This document shows positions 1 to 8,605 of a stretch of DNA of 64,000 nt, piece by piece. The notes beneath the pieces were generated by a model. That model did not search any database and was not told the DNA's origin. It was given only the letters and a program-made list of their open reading frames with translations. Numbering within the stretch: position 1 is the first letter of the stretch; the number at the start of each line of letters is the position of its first letter. Origin of the DNA: Herbaspirillum rhizosphaerae. GTDB taxonomy: Bacteria > Pseudomonadota > Gammaproteobacteria > Burkholderiales > Burkholderiaceae_D. The DNA is taken from assembly GCF_001189965.1 (NCBI RefSeq), contig NZ_LFLU01000001.1, forward strand, positions 248,001 through 312,000, written 5' to 3'. Position numbers and translations under genes: made by a program.

Positions 1-17
1 GCGTTTGCTTGTTGCAT
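1..17 (-). CDS. Start of an unidentified gene (5' end only)
   Basis: A start codon on the minus strand at position 17 is preceded by a strong ribosome binding site (GGAGGAGA, 5 bases upstream) and opens the peptide MQQAN before the window ends. It lies about 70 bases downstream of puuE in the same direction, so it is probably the next gene of the purine degradation operon (for example ureidoimidazoline decarboxylase or a ureidoglycolate enzyme). Five codons cannot identify it. Confidence 0.5.
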
Positions 18-89
18 GGTGTCTCCTCCATTAAATGGTATGTCGAACTGCTTTTTTATAGTGTTCCGTGGATCCGCCACGGCGGTAGA

Positions 90-1049
90 TCAAACCTTGC
101 TGAACGGCTGAGGATGCGTCTTGCGCCAGTGATCGGCGATATCGATGCGGCGCGTGATCCAGACCTTGTCGTGTTGTTGTACGTAGTCGAGGAAACGCGC
201 CAGCGCCGCTGCGCGCGCCGGGCGGCCGACGATGCGGCAATGCAGGCCGACCGACAGCATCTTGGGGCGGTCCAGTGCGGCCGGGTCGCCCTCGGCGTAG
301 AGCACGTCGAAAGCGTCTTTCAGATAATCGAAGAACTGCGTGCCTGAGTTGAAACCCTGAGGCGCGGCGAAGCGCATGTCGTTGCTGTCGAGCGTGTAGG
401 GGACGATCAGTTGCGGCGTCGTGCTTTGCACACCGTCGGCATTGCGCACGCTGACGTTCTCCCAGTAGGGCAAGTCGTCGGCGTAGCTGTCGGCGTCGTA
501 GGCGATGCCGCCGTGCTCGGCGACCAGGCGGCGCGTGTTGGGCGAGTCGCGGCCGGTGTACCAGCCCAGCGGCGCATTTCTTGTGATGTCTTTGATGATG
601 GCGACGGCTTCGGCGATGTGCTTGCGCTCGGTCGCTTCATCGATGTTCTGATAGCTGATCCAGCGCAGGCCGTGGCAGGCGATTTCATGGCCCAGTTCTA
701 GGAAGGCGGCGGTCGCTTCCGGATTGCGCTGCAACGCGCGCGCCACGCCGAACACGGTCAGCGGCAGCTTGCGCTCTTCAAACATGCGCAGCAGGCGCCA
801 CAAGCCGGCGCGCGAGCCGTACTCGTAGATCGATTCCATGCTCATGTGACGCGCAGGGAAACTCTGTGCACCGATGATTTCGGACAGGAAAACTTCCGAG
901 CCGGCATCGCCGTCGAGCACGCAATTCTCTGCGCCTTCTTCGTAATTCAGTACGAACTGCAAGGCGATGCGCGCGCCGCCCGGCCATTGCGCGTGCGGCG
1001 GCGTGCGGCCGTAACCGGCCAGGTCGCGTGGGTAGTTGGAATCTTTCAT
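90..1049 (-). CDS. puuE: Cofactor-independent allantoinase PuuE (polysaccharide deacetylase fold)
   Basis: The 319-residue protein matches the PuuE branch of the NodB/polysaccharide deacetylase family, which hydrolyses allantoin to allantoate in the cytoplasm without the dinuclear metal centre of classical allantoinase. The N-terminus (YPRDLAGYGRTPPHAQWPGG) and the segments around GHEIACHGLRW (about residue 130) and GWYTGRDSPNTRRL are typical of this family. Length is usual for PuuE. It is divergent from hiuH, which makes the precursor of allantoin two steps earlier, so the pair covers urate ring breakdown. The 165-bp gap between them must hold both promoters; I could not assign an operator. 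The start ATG at 1049 has an AGGAGAC ribosome site upstream. Confidence 0.93.
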   Translation of the reverse strand: MKDSNYPRDLAGYGRTPPHAQWPGGARIALQFVLNYEEGAENCVLDGDAGSEVFLSEIIGAQSFPARHMSMESIYEYGSRAGLWRLLRMFEERKLPLTVFGVARALQRNPEATAAFLELGHEIACHGLRWISYQNIDEATERKHIAEAVAIIKDITRNAPLGWYTGRDSPNTRRLVAEHGGIAYDADSYADDLPYWENVSVRNADGVQSTTPQLIVPYTLDSNDMRFAAPQGFNSGTQFFDYLKDAFDVLYAEGDPAALDRPKMLSVGLHCRIVGRPARAAALARFLDYVQQHDKVWITRRIDIADHWRKTHPQPFSKV

Positions 1050-1214
1050 GTCTCCTGCCTTCTGCTCGTTCTTTTGATTTGTTTCATGTGTTCGCCGAAT
1101 TATGTCTTTAGAATTGATTGTGGATATAAGCCTGAACGTATATGGACCTCAATATCGCGGTATATCATTTGCCGGTCAAAGAATGGTCAAAATCTGCCAA
1201 AGAGAGGAAACACA

Positions 1215-1568
1215 ATGGGAAAACTGAGCACCCACGTCCTGGACGTGACCCAGGGCAAGCCGGGCGCCGGCGTCAAACTGGCGCTGTACGTCATCAAGGG
1301 AAATGAAAAAGTGTTGTTGAAAAACGCCATCACCAACAGCGACGGCCGTTGCGATGCGCCGCTGCTGCAAGGCGACGAATTGCTGGCGGGGCGTTATGAG
1401 CTGGTGTTCGGCGCGGGCGATTATTTCGCCGGGCAGGGCGTGCAGTTGCCGGCGCCGCGCTTTGTCGACGAAGTTGTCATCGCGTTCGGCATTGCCGACC
1501 CATCGCAGAATTACCACGTGCCGCTGGTGGTGTCGCCGTGGTCGTATTCGACGTATCGCGGAAGTTGA
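1215..1568 (+). CDS. hiuH: 5-hydroxyisourate hydrolase (transthyretin-like)
   Basis: This 117-residue protein hydrolyses 5-hydroxyisourate to OHCU, the step after urate oxidation. It begins MGKLSTHVLDVTQGKPGAGV, the signature strand of the transthyretin-related family, and ends in YRGS, the C-terminal tetrapeptide that closes the active site of HIU hydrolases. An open frame continues far upstream, but the ATG at 1215 follows GAGAGGAAACACA, a good ribosome site, and gives the usual family length. No signal peptide, so cytoplasmic. It faces away from puuE, with which it shares a pathway. Confidence 0.95.
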   Translation: MGKLSTHVLDVTQGKPGAGVKLALYVIKGNEKVLLKNAITNSDGRCDAPLLQGDELLAGRYELVFGAGDYFAGQGVQLPAPRFVDEVVIAFGIADPSQNYHVPLVVSPWSYSTYRGS

Positions 1569-1613
1569 ATCTATGCCGGCGACGGCTGATTACCGCCGCC
1601 GGAATTGCATGCG

Positions 1614-2636
1614 CTACGGGGCAGGAAGCGACGCCAATCCTTTGATCAGCGCGCGATGGAAGACCGCCGGATCCTGGATCTGCGGCGCATGCCCCAGATC
1701 GGCAAACTCGACCAGTGTAGAACGGGGGATGCTGCGGGCAGCCTGCTTGCCCAGGGTCTCATAATGGCCGATGCGCGCTTTCACCTCCGGCGACGCAGCA
1801 TCCGCACCAATGGCCGTGGTGTCGCGGTCGCCGATCAGCAGTAGCGTCGGCATCGTCAATTGTCCAAATTCGTAGATGACCGGTTGCGTATAGATCATGT
1901 CGTAGATCAGCGCGGAGTTCCATGCAACCAGGCGATGGCCGGGACCGCTGTTGAGTCCGGCCAGCATGTCGACCCATTTGTCGTATTGCGGTTTCCAGTT
2001 CCCGGCATAGTAGGTCGATTGCTCATAGGCCTTGATGCCTGACGCGTTCACTTTCAATTCCCTTTCAAACCACTGGTCAACGGTCCTGTAAGGCACGCCA
2101 AGAGCCTTCCAGTCTTCCAGGCCGATCGGATTGACCAGCGCCAGCTGCTCCACCTGCTGCGGGTACAGCAGGGCGTACCTGATTCCCAGCATGCCGCCGG
2201 TGGAATGTCCCAGCACGGTGACGCGGCCGATGTTCAGGCTGGCAAGAAGGGCGTGCGTGTTGTACGCAAGCTGCTGGAAGGTGTATTGGTAAGCATCCGG
2301 TTTGGTGGATTTGCAAAAACCGATCTGGTCAGGTGCAACAACCCGATAACCGGCATCATTGAGCGCCGCGATCGTGCTCTCCCAGGTGCCTGCGCAGAAA
2401 TTCTTTCCATGTAACAGAACCACGGTGCGACCATTGGGTTTGGCCGGCGCACTGTCGATGTACGCCATTTCCAGCTGCTTGCCCTGTGAGTCGAAAGAGA
2501 AACGCTTGACTGCATAAGCGTAATCAAATCCTTCCAATTGCTGGCCGTATGCGGCACCCGGCATGGCGGCCGGCGGCAGTTGGGCATGGGCGATCGAGGC
2601 AAATCCGCAGGCGGCGAGCAATAGTCGTTTGATCAT
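1614..2636 (-). CDS. Secreted alpha/beta hydrolase
   Basis: A 340-residue alpha/beta hydrolase with a cleavable signal peptide (MIKRLLLAACGFASIAHA), so probably periplasmic. The oxyanion region LLHGKNF is at residues 74-80 and the nucleophile elbow GHSTGG at 143-148 (Ser145). A late Asp (GDRD, about 270) and His (GHAPQ, about 318) complete the triad. The overall pattern resembles haloalkane dehalogenase/epoxide hydrolase-like esterases, but the substrate cannot be told. The start has an AAGGAAA ribosome site. It lies 15 bases after the short hexapeptide gene at 2652, so both are probably co-transcribed. Confidence 0.85.
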   Translation of the reverse strand: MIKRLLLAACGFASIAHAQLPPAAMPGAAYGQQLEGFDYAYAVKRFSFDSQGKQLEMAYIDSAPAKPNGRTVVLLHGKNFCAGTWESTIAALNDAGYRVVAPDQIGFCKSTKPDAYQYTFQQLAYNTHALLASLNIGRVTVLGHSTGGMLGIRYALLYPQQVEQLALVNPIGLEDWKALGVPYRTVDQWFERELKVNASGIKAYEQSTYYAGNWKPQYDKWVDMLAGLNSGPGHRLVAWNSALIYDMIYTQPVIYEFGQLTMPTLLLIGDRDTTAIGADAASPEVKARIGHYETLGKQAARSIPRSTLVEFADLGHAPQIQDPAVFHRALIKGLASLPAP

Positions 2637-2651
2637 GGTTTTTCCTTGGCG

Positions 2652-2885
2652 TCAAAATTCGTTTTGCAGCTTCTTGTAACCTTGCACCAACTCGTTGTTG
2701 GTGCGGGCCACATCCGGCAGGGCGTCCAGATCGGTCTGCGGGCCGATGCGCAAGGTCGACGGCACATAGAAGCCCGGCGGCAGATGGCAGCCGTCCACCA
2801 CGGCGTTATAGCGCACCACGCAGCCGTCGCCGATCCGAGGTGCGATCTCCTTGATCCGGACTGAGCTGAGATTGAAGAAGCGCAT
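2652..2885 (-). CDS. Short left-handed beta-helix (hexapeptide) protein, likely C-terminal remnant of a gamma-carbonic-anhydrase-like protein
   Basis: The 77-residue product starts MRFFNLSSVRIKEIAPRIGD and continues with IGDGCVVRYNAVVDGCHLPPG, which looks like hexapeptide-repeat coils, then a hydrophilic C-terminal helix (ELVQGYKKLQNEF). Gamma-class carbonic anhydrases and related acyltransferases have this end but are normally at least 170 residues and carry several metal-binding His in earlier coils, which are missing here. An alternative start at 2936 adds 17 residues unlike any coil. Neither start has a clear ribosome site. It may be a decayed gene kept in front of the hydrolase, or a true small protein. 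Confidence 0.5.
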   Translation of the reverse strand: MRFFNLSSVRIKEIAPRIGDGCVVRYNAVVDGCHLPPGFYVPSTLRIGPQTDLDALPDVARTNNELVQGYKKLQNEF

Positions 2886-3015
2886 GAGGATGCGGCCTGC
2901 ATGTCGCCGGGGCGGACAAACAGTTGAAGCGGGCATCGCAGGGCGCGCCCATTGTATGACTTTTTCCGGTTCAGGGTTTTGTCAGGAAGTTGTTGTCGCG
3001 CAGCCTCTTGCTGAC

Positions 3016-3034
3016 TATAATGATAATCATTCTC
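3016..3034. promoter_or_regulatory. Fur box
   Basis: The 19-base site TATAATGATAATCATTCTC matches the classic Fur consensus GATAATGATAATCATTATC at 17 of 19 positions. It lies 215 bp before the DUF4198 gene and inside a 363-base stretch (2886-3248) that otherwise shows no gene. It implies iron repression of the 3249-7012 genes. Its distance from the first start codon suggests a leader of roughly 200 bases. Confidence 0.85.
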
Positions 3035-3248
3035 GATAATTAAAACAACCAGGCTTTACCCCGCCAAGCCTTCAAGCCAGGCCCGGAGCGCGCCGCAACG
3101 ATTCTTCCTGTCGGCCGCACCAGATAGCAACTCCCGGATATGGTCCATTCTTCGATGCGCTCCTGTTTGCACGGGTGGTGTCGCGGAAGGGAAATTTTTG
3201 TCGTCAGTCTCCGTTTTTGAAGACCTAGCCCCTGAAAGGAAGCACTAC

Positions 3249-3971
3249 ATGAAACGTCTTGTCATTCCCGCCTTGCTGTCCACCATGCTGTTCGCCGCAT
3301 CGGCGCAAGCCCACCACGTCTGGCTGCAACAGGACGCCAGGTCCGCCAATTTCTACTTCGGCGAATTTGCTGAAAACCTGCGCGAAGTGTCGCCGGGCCG
3401 GCTCGACAAGTTCGAGCAGCCGACCGCCGTCCTGCTGGGCAGCAACGGCGACAAGACGCTGGATCTGAAGAAGGGCAAGAACGGTTTCGCGCTGTCGGCG
3501 CGCGCCGGCAAGAACGAATCCATCATCGCCGAAGAAGCGCATTACCCGGTGCTGGAACGCAAGACCGGCGACACCGTCGTGCGCACCGCATGGACGCCGG
3601 CTGCACGGCTGGTGACCTCCGATGCAGAGCAGGCGCCGCGCCTGACGCTGGATGTTGTGCCGACCGGCAAGCGCGGCGAGTTCAAGCTGTTCTACAAGGG
3701 CCAGCCGCTGCCGAAAACCAAGATCAACATCCAGGTGCCGGCCGGCTGGACCAAGGAAAGCCACACCGATGAACAAGGCGTCGTGAAGTTCGATCTGCCA
3801 TGGCAAGGCACCTATGTCGTCGAAGCGCATCACACCGACAAGACCGCCGGCGAGCGCGACGGCAAGCCTTACGACATCGCCAGCTTCGTCACCAGCCTGA
3901 CGCTGACGCAAACCAAGGGCATCAAGGCCGTGCCGGCAGCACCTGTGACTGAGCCAAGCCCGGTCAAGTAA
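3249..3971 (+). CDS. DUF4198 periplasmic protein, probably metal-uptake accessory
   Basis: The 240-residue protein has a signal peptide (MKRLVIPALLSTMLFAASAQA) followed at once by HHVWLQQD, a common opening of mature DUF4198 proteins. A C-terminal part has an Ig-like/carboxypeptidase-regulatory-like pattern (KINIQVPAGWTKESHTDEQG). DUF4198 proteins are often encoded next to TonB-dependent receptors and have been linked to nickel/cobalt or other metal uptake. The ATG at 3249 follows AAAGGAAG. Placed directly downstream of a Fur box and ahead of a DUF2946 protein and a TonB receptor, it likely acts in iron-controlled metal acquisition. The exact ligand is unknown. Confidence 0.8.
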   Translation: MKRLVIPALLSTMLFAASAQAHHVWLQQDARSANFYFGEFAENLREVSPGRLDKFEQPTAVLLGSNGDKTLDLKKGKNGFALSARAGKNESIIAEEAHYPVLERKTGDTVVRTAWTPAARLVTSDAEQAPRLTLDVVPTGKRGEFKLFYKGQPLPKTKINIQVPAGWTKESHTDEQGVVKFDLPWQGTYVVEAHHTDKTAGERDGKPYDIASFVTSLTLTQTKGIKAVPAAPVTEPSPVK

Positions 3972-4220
3972 GCGACGCAAACCTCGCCTGCGAGCCATGG
4001 ATCGCTGGCTTGCAGGCGTCGCTTCCGACGGGTGCGGCAATTTGTCGCACCCCGTTGTTTCTTCTTCCAGCGATCTGTTTTTGCGTGTGGCGTTTCCTCG
4101 CCATGCCTTGTCCGTAAAGACTTTCCGTCCTATCCCTGCTACTTTTTAACAGCTCCTGCCACGGTCCGGTCGTCATCCGCAGCAGTACGTCGCGATGGTC
4201 TTGCGTGCTACAGTCGCCGG

Positions 4221-4601
4221 ATGGGGACGAGATCGACAATCAAACAAAAAATCACCGCCTGGACCGCCATTTTTGCGGTGCTGCTGATGGTGCTCGCCCC
4301 GACCTTGTCGCGCGCCTTTTCGCAGGAACCGTCTGCCTCGACGTTCTGGATGGAAATCTGCAGCGCCTTCGGCGACAAGAAGGCGGACGCGCCGATGCCC
4401 GGCAATAAGCAAGTTGCCGCTGCCGCGTATTGCCCTTATTGCCTCATGCATGCCCACGCGCTGACGCCATCGCCTGCGGTTGCCGCCACGGAAACCGTGT
4501 TCACCGTTTCCCATCTGTTGCCGCGCCTGTTCTATCGCGCGCCGCAGCCCCTGTTCGCATGGACGGTTGCCGCTTCACGCGGGCCGCCCGCAAGCGCCTG
4601 A
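4221..4601 (+). CDS. DUF2946 family protein
   Basis: This 126-residue protein has one N-terminal hydrophobic segment (about residues 11-31, TAWTAIFAVLLMVLAPTLSR), then the cysteine-containing blocks WMEICSAFG and YCPYCLMHAHA (residues 70-80), which are characteristic of DUF2946. Such proteins are typically found near TonB-dependent or copper-related genes and their Cys/His pairs may bind metal. The chosen ATG gives the normal family length; an open frame continues upstream without family resemblance. It sits between the DUF4198 protein and the TonB receptor and is probably under the same Fur control. Confidence 0.7.
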   Translation: MGTRSTIKQKITAWTAIFAVLLMVLAPTLSRAFSQEPSASTFWMEICSAFGDKKADAPMPGNKQVAAAAYCPYCLMHAHALTPSPAVAATETVFTVSHLLPRLFYRAPQPLFAWTVAASRGPPASA

Positions 4602-4744
4602 ATCTTGTCTGCCGGATCGTCGCTCGCTGCATGCTGCATGCTTTGCGTGCAACCGGATTAAACCTGCCTTATTCACACGCACCTGCATGGAGCCGTCTTG
4701 TCGCGCACCGTGCAGGAGCCGCTGCTCACTCTCGTTACGATTAC

Positions 4745-7012
4745 ATGAAAACATCAACACCATTCCCAGGAAGCTTGCGTCCTCAGTTGCGTCCTCAGTT
4801 AAGTCCATTATTGCTGGCGCTGATCGCCGCCTGGAGCCCGCTGAGCCAGGCTGAAGACGGCGCCGCCTTGCCTGAAGTCGTCGTCAAGGAATCGCAGTCC
4901 ATCAGCGAAAAGAACAAGCTGCCAACCACCACCGAAAGCGTCACTGCCGCCAAAGTCGCCGACACCATCAATGCCATGAACGTCGAAGACACGCTGAAAT
5001 ACATGCCCAGCGTGCTGGTGCGCAAGCGTTTCATCGGCGACACGCAAGCGCCGATGTCGACGCGCACCACCGGTATCAACGCCAGCGCGCGCAGTCTGAT
5101 TTATGCCGACGGCATGCTGCTGTCGGCGCTGATCAACAACAACAACGGCAACGGTTCGCCGCGCTGGTTCATGGTGGCGCCGGAAGAGATCGAACGCATC
5201 GACGTGCTGTACGGTCCTTTCGCGGCCGAGTATCCCGGCAATTCCTACGGCGCCGTCACCGCGATCACCACGCGCATGCCGGAGCATTTCGAAGCCAGCG
5301 TCAAGGCCAACACCGCCTTCCAGGACTTCAGCCAATACGGCACCAACAACACCTATCGCTCGCAGGAATTCGCCGCCACGCTCGGCAACCGCAGCGGCGA
5401 CTGGTCGTGGTGGTTCAGCGCTAATCATCTGGACAGCTACAGCCAGCCGGTGACCTACATCACGGCAGCCACGGCGCCGGCGGGCAGCAGCGGCGCCTAT
5501 CTCACGCAGGACCGCACCGGCAAGAACATCTACGTGCTCGGCGCGGGCAACCTGACGCACACGGTCCAGGACAACGCCAAGATCAAGCTGGCCTACGATT
5601 TCTCGCCGACGCTGACGGCGACCTACACGCTGGGCTACTGGCAGAACAGGGCCGATGCGCATGCGCAGTCCTACCTGAGCAATGCCGCCGGCGCGCCGGT
5701 CTACACCAGCGCCTTCTCCAGCAACGACACCGAGCAGGAGCAATGGATGCAGAGTCTGGCGCTGCGCAGCAAGACGCAAGGAGTCTGGGATTGGGAAGCC
5801 ATCGCCAGCAGCTTCTATGTCGCCAAGGATCAGACGCGCACTTCGACCGGCGCCTATCCTGCCGCGCAATACGGCGGCGCAGGCACCATCGCCGACGCCA
5901 GCGGCACCGGCTGGAACACGGTCGACCTCAAAGGCATCTGGCGGCCGCAAGGCGCTAACGGCGCGCACATCGTCAGCTTCGGCGGCCACTACGATCAATA
6001 CAAGCTGGTCAGCCCGACCTACCTGACCAGCAACTGGATTTCTGGCGGCAACGGCGCCGTATCGACCGACTCGCGCGGCAAGACCGAGACCAGCGCCTTG
6101 TGGGCGCAGGATGTCTGGCGTCTGTCGCAAAACTGGAAGGCGACGCTGGGCGGACGCTACGAATGGTGGCGCGCTTTCGGCGGCTACAACTATGCCGTGG
6201 CCAGCGGCGGCATCAATCAGCCGGAAGTGCGCAATTCCGGATTCTCACCCAAGCTGTCGGTGGCCTGGGCGCCTGACGATCAGTGGCAGGTGACCGGCTC
6301 GTTCGGCAAGGCCTTGCGCTTTCCGACCGTCGGCGAGCTGTATCAGAACATCCTGGGCAGCGACGGCATCTACCGCCAGCCGAATCCCAACCTGAAGCCG
6401 GAACGCGTGCTGTCGAGCGAGCTGGCGATCGAACGCGCCCTCGACAAAGGCAAGCTGCGCCTGTCGCTGTTCCAGGAAGAAGTCTCCGATGCGCTGATCT
6501 CGCAGACCGCCACGCTGGGCTCGGTGGTGTCGTCCTTCACGCAAAATGTCGACAAGACGCGCCAGCGCGGCGTCGAATTTGTCGTGCAAAAAGACGATGT
6601 GCTGATCCGTGGGCTGGAGATCAACGGCAGCGTCACCTATGTCGACGCGCGCATCCTCGCCAACAGCAGCTTTGTCTCCGGCACCACCACCTCGGTCGGC
6701 AAGCGCACGCCCTATGTGCCGGAATGGCGCGCCACGCTGGTGGGCACCTATCGTCCCGACGACCATTGGGCTTACACGCTGGCGGGGCGTTACAGCGGCC
6801 GTCTCTATGCGACGGTCGACAACAGCGACGTCAACACGCACACCTATCAGGGCTTCGACGGCTTCATGGTGTTCGATGCGCGGGTACGCTACAAGATCGA
6901 CAAGCACTGGAGCACGGCGGTCGGCATCGACAATCTCACCAACAAGAACTACTTCCTGTTCCATCCTTTCCCGGAGCGGACCTTGTTTGCGGAGTTGAAA
7001 TACGACTTCTGA
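4745..7012 (+). CDS. TonB-dependent outer-membrane receptor
   Basis: A 755-residue receptor: signal peptide ending near SQAEDG (about residue 40), plug domain starting around LPEVVVKESQ and including VEDTLKYMPSVLVRKRF and RIDVLYGPFAAEYPG, then a beta-barrel ending in the aromatic-terminated strand LFAELKYDF, as needed for outer-membrane insertion. It imports a ligand across the outer membrane using TonB energy. The Fur box at 3016 and the DUF4198/DUF2946 neighbours suggest a metal or metal complex. An open frame continues to 4430, but the ATG at 4745 gives a proper signal peptide. The siderophore or metal cannot be deduced from the barrel. Confidence 0.9.
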   Translation: MKTSTPFPGSLRPQLRPQLSPLLLALIAAWSPLSQAEDGAALPEVVVKESQSISEKNKLPTTTESVTAAKVADTINAMNVEDTLKYMPSVLVRKRFIGDTQAPMSTRTTGINASARSLIYADGMLLSALINNNNGNGSPRWFMVAPEEIERIDVLYGPFAAEYPGNSYGAVTAITTRMPEHFEASVKANTAFQDFSQYGTNNTYRSQEFAATLGNRSGDWSWWFSANHLDSYSQPVTYITAATAPAGSSGAYLTQDRTGKNIYVLGAGNLTHTVQDNAKIKLAYDFSPTLTATYTLGYWQNRADAHAQSYLSNAAGAPVYTSAFSSNDTEQEQWMQSLALRSKTQGVWDWEAIASSFYVAKDQTRTSTGAYPAAQYGGAGTIADASGTGWNTVDLKGIWRPQGANGAHIVSFGGHYDQYKLVSPTYLTSNWISGGNGAVSTDSRGKTETSALWAQDVWRLSQNWKATLGGRYEWWRAFGGYNYAVASGGINQPEVRNSGFSPKLSVAWAPDDQWQVTGSFGKALRFPTVGELYQNILGSDGIYRQPNPNLKPERVLSSELAIERALDKGKLRLSLFQEEVSDALISQTATLGSVVSSFTQNVDKTRQRGVEFVVQKDDVLIRGLEINGSVTYVDARILANSSFVSGTTTSVGKRTPYVPEWRATLVGTYRPDDHWAYTLAGRYSGRLYATVDNSDVNTHTYQGFDGFMVFDARVRYKIDKHWSTAVGIDNLTNKNYFLFHPFPERTLFAELKYDF

Positions 7013-7033
7013 TTTTTCTGTTTTGGAAAGATG

Positions 7034-7070
7034 AAAGCCGCCGCGCAATGTAGAGCGCGGCGGCTTTTTT
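7034..7070. terminator. Bidirectional terminator
   Basis: A 13-base stem (AAAGCCGCCGCGC with GCGCGGCGGCTTT) and an 8-base loop, followed by a T-run on the plus strand. It lies between the converging TonB receptor and SAF oxidoreductase genes and can serve both. Confidence 0.85.
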
Positions 7071-7084
7071 CATGGCGCGGAGAC

Positions 7085-8467
7085 TCAGGCGGCGATGCCG
7101 GTGCGCGGCGCCGCCAGCCCCATCTCCTTGCGGAACAGTTGTTCCATCTCGCGGCGGATGCGGATAGCTTCCAGGCTGCTGTCGACGGCGACGTCGCTCC
7201 AGCGTACCGTCTGGCCGGCAGCGACCGGACGTTGCAGCACGATGTGATGCGCCAGCCCGATCGGCAAGGCTTCCGCATTGAGCGAATCCGCCGCCGGCAT
7301 CAGCTTGCCGTAGACCATGTGGCCGCCTTCGCCGTCGAGCTTTTCTCCCGGCTTGAGGTCGCGCTTGGCGGTGGCGACGGTGTCGCCGCTGAAGGCCAGC
7401 GTGTTGCCGGTCGGCTGGCCGCGCACGGCGATGTTGGCGACCGAGATGCCCAGCTCCAGGCCGATCAGATGGTAGGGTTTGTACATGGTGGCGTAGCGGC
7501 CGCTGGCGTCGGTCTTGAGGCCGTATTGCGCGAAGCAGTCGCGCACATAGTCGCTCGGCGCTTCGAAGGTGACGTACACGCCCCAGCGCAGATCGCGGAA
7601 CACCGGACGGCCGTCGCGTTCCAGCGATGACACCACTTCCACCGTACCCGAATGTGGCAGGATGCCGCCCGCCGATGCCGGCTTGAGAAGGTTCGGCAGA
7701 TCATCCACGCCGCACGGAGGGAAGGCCAGCCCGCTCGCGCCCGGCGTCAGGCCGCAGGCATTGGCGACGGCGCCCATTTCCAGCGCCGACTTGGTGCCGT
7801 CGAGGAAGGAGTTGAACATCTGCGCATTGAAGTCGCCCGAGGCCACCTGCGCTTCGCTGAAGCCGTAATGTCCCCACACGGTATCCGGCGTCGACTGATG
7901 ATAGACCGGCAGATACTTGGTGCCCTTGCCGGCGCAGACGACCTCGAAGCCGGAGGTACGCGCCCAGTCGACCATCTCGGCAATCAGCGCCGGCTGGTCG
8001 CCGTAGGCCATCGAATAGATGATCCCGGCTTCGGCGGCGCGGCGCGCCAGCAAAGGGCCGGCGAGGGCGTCGGCTTCGACGTTGACCATGATGATGTGCT
8101 TGCGATGCCTGCAGCACAGCAGCGCATGACGGATGCCGGCGGCAGGGCTGCCGGTGGCGTCGATGACGATGTCCAGCTGCGGATGTGAAATCATCGCTTC
8201 GGCGTCGTCCTGTACGAAGGTGCTGCCGTCGCGCAGCGCCTCGTCCCAGGAGCGTGCGGCATGCATGTCGTCTTTCCAGCCGACGCGCGCCAGTGCCTGT
8301 TTTGCGCGCGCGGGCGACAGGTCGGCAATGCCCAGCAGATGCACGCCGGGCGTACGCGGCACCTGCGACAGGAACATCGAGCCGAACTTGCCCGCGCCGA
8401 TCAGGCCGACACGCACCGGTTTGCCGGCTTCGGCCAGCGCCTTCAATTGTTGGAACATGCTTGCCAT
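7085..8467 (-). CDS. Gfo/Idh/MocA-like NAD(P)-binding protein with C-terminal SAF domain
   Basis: The 460-residue protein has a Rossmann nucleotide-binding motif GLIGAGKFG at residues 21-29, a homoserine-dehydrogenase-like catalytic half, and a C-terminal SAF-type segment (about 370-440, containing KRDLKPGEKLDGEGG). This arrangement is widespread in proteobacteria and is usually listed only as an NAD(P)-dependent oxidoreductase or misnamed flagellar FlgA-like; sugar-acid metabolism has been suggested for relatives. The ATG at 8467 has an AGGAG site and replaces a longer frame. It is divergent from a LysR gene, which probably controls it through the 138-bp intergenic region. Confidence 0.75.
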   Translation of the reverse strand: MASMFQQLKALAEAGKPVRVGLIGAGKFGSMFLSQVPRTPGVHLLGIADLSPARAKQALARVGWKDDMHAARSWDEALRDGSTFVQDDAEAMISHPQLDIVIDATGSPAAGIRHALLCCRHRKHIIMVNVEADALAGPLLARRAAEAGIIYSMAYGDQPALIAEMVDWARTSGFEVVCAGKGTKYLPVYHQSTPDTVWGHYGFSEAQVASGDFNAQMFNSFLDGTKSALEMGAVANACGLTPGASGLAFPPCGVDDLPNLLKPASAGGILPHSGTVEVVSSLERDGRPVFRDLRWGVYVTFEAPSDYVRDCFAQYGLKTDASGRYATMYKPYHLIGLELGISVANIAVRGQPTGNTLAFSGDTVATAKRDLKPGEKLDGEGGHMVYGKLMPAADSLNAEALPIGLAHHIVLQRPVAAGQTVRWSDVAVDSSLEAIRIRREMEQLFRKEMGLAAPRTGIAA

Positions 8468-8569
8468 GCTGTCTCCTGATGTTGTCGTTATGGTGTCTGC
8501 GATATGTCTGCACGACCGCAGCCCGGAAAAGAGTAGCATTGGGATTTTTCGCGGTAAATGCCGAATATC

Positions 8570-8584
8570 ACACACTTGGTGTGT
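8570..8584. promoter_or_regulatory. Perfect inverted repeat in LysR intergenic region
   Basis: ACACAC-TTG-GTGTGT is a perfect 6-base dyad with a 3-base spacer, 22 bases before the LysR start and about 100 bases before the SAF oxidoreductase start. It is a candidate operator for the LysR regulator; LysR sites are usually T-N11-A dyads, and this has a related layout. Confidence 0.5.
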
Positions 8585-8605
8585 AAAGAATCACATACGA
8601 AAACC

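Noticed and set aside
4808-6130. Long minus-strand frame (440 codons) opposite the TonB receptor
   Set aside because: Composition is the antisense of a real gene (Arg/Gly/Val/Asp rich without any fold), while the plus-strand receptor is complete.
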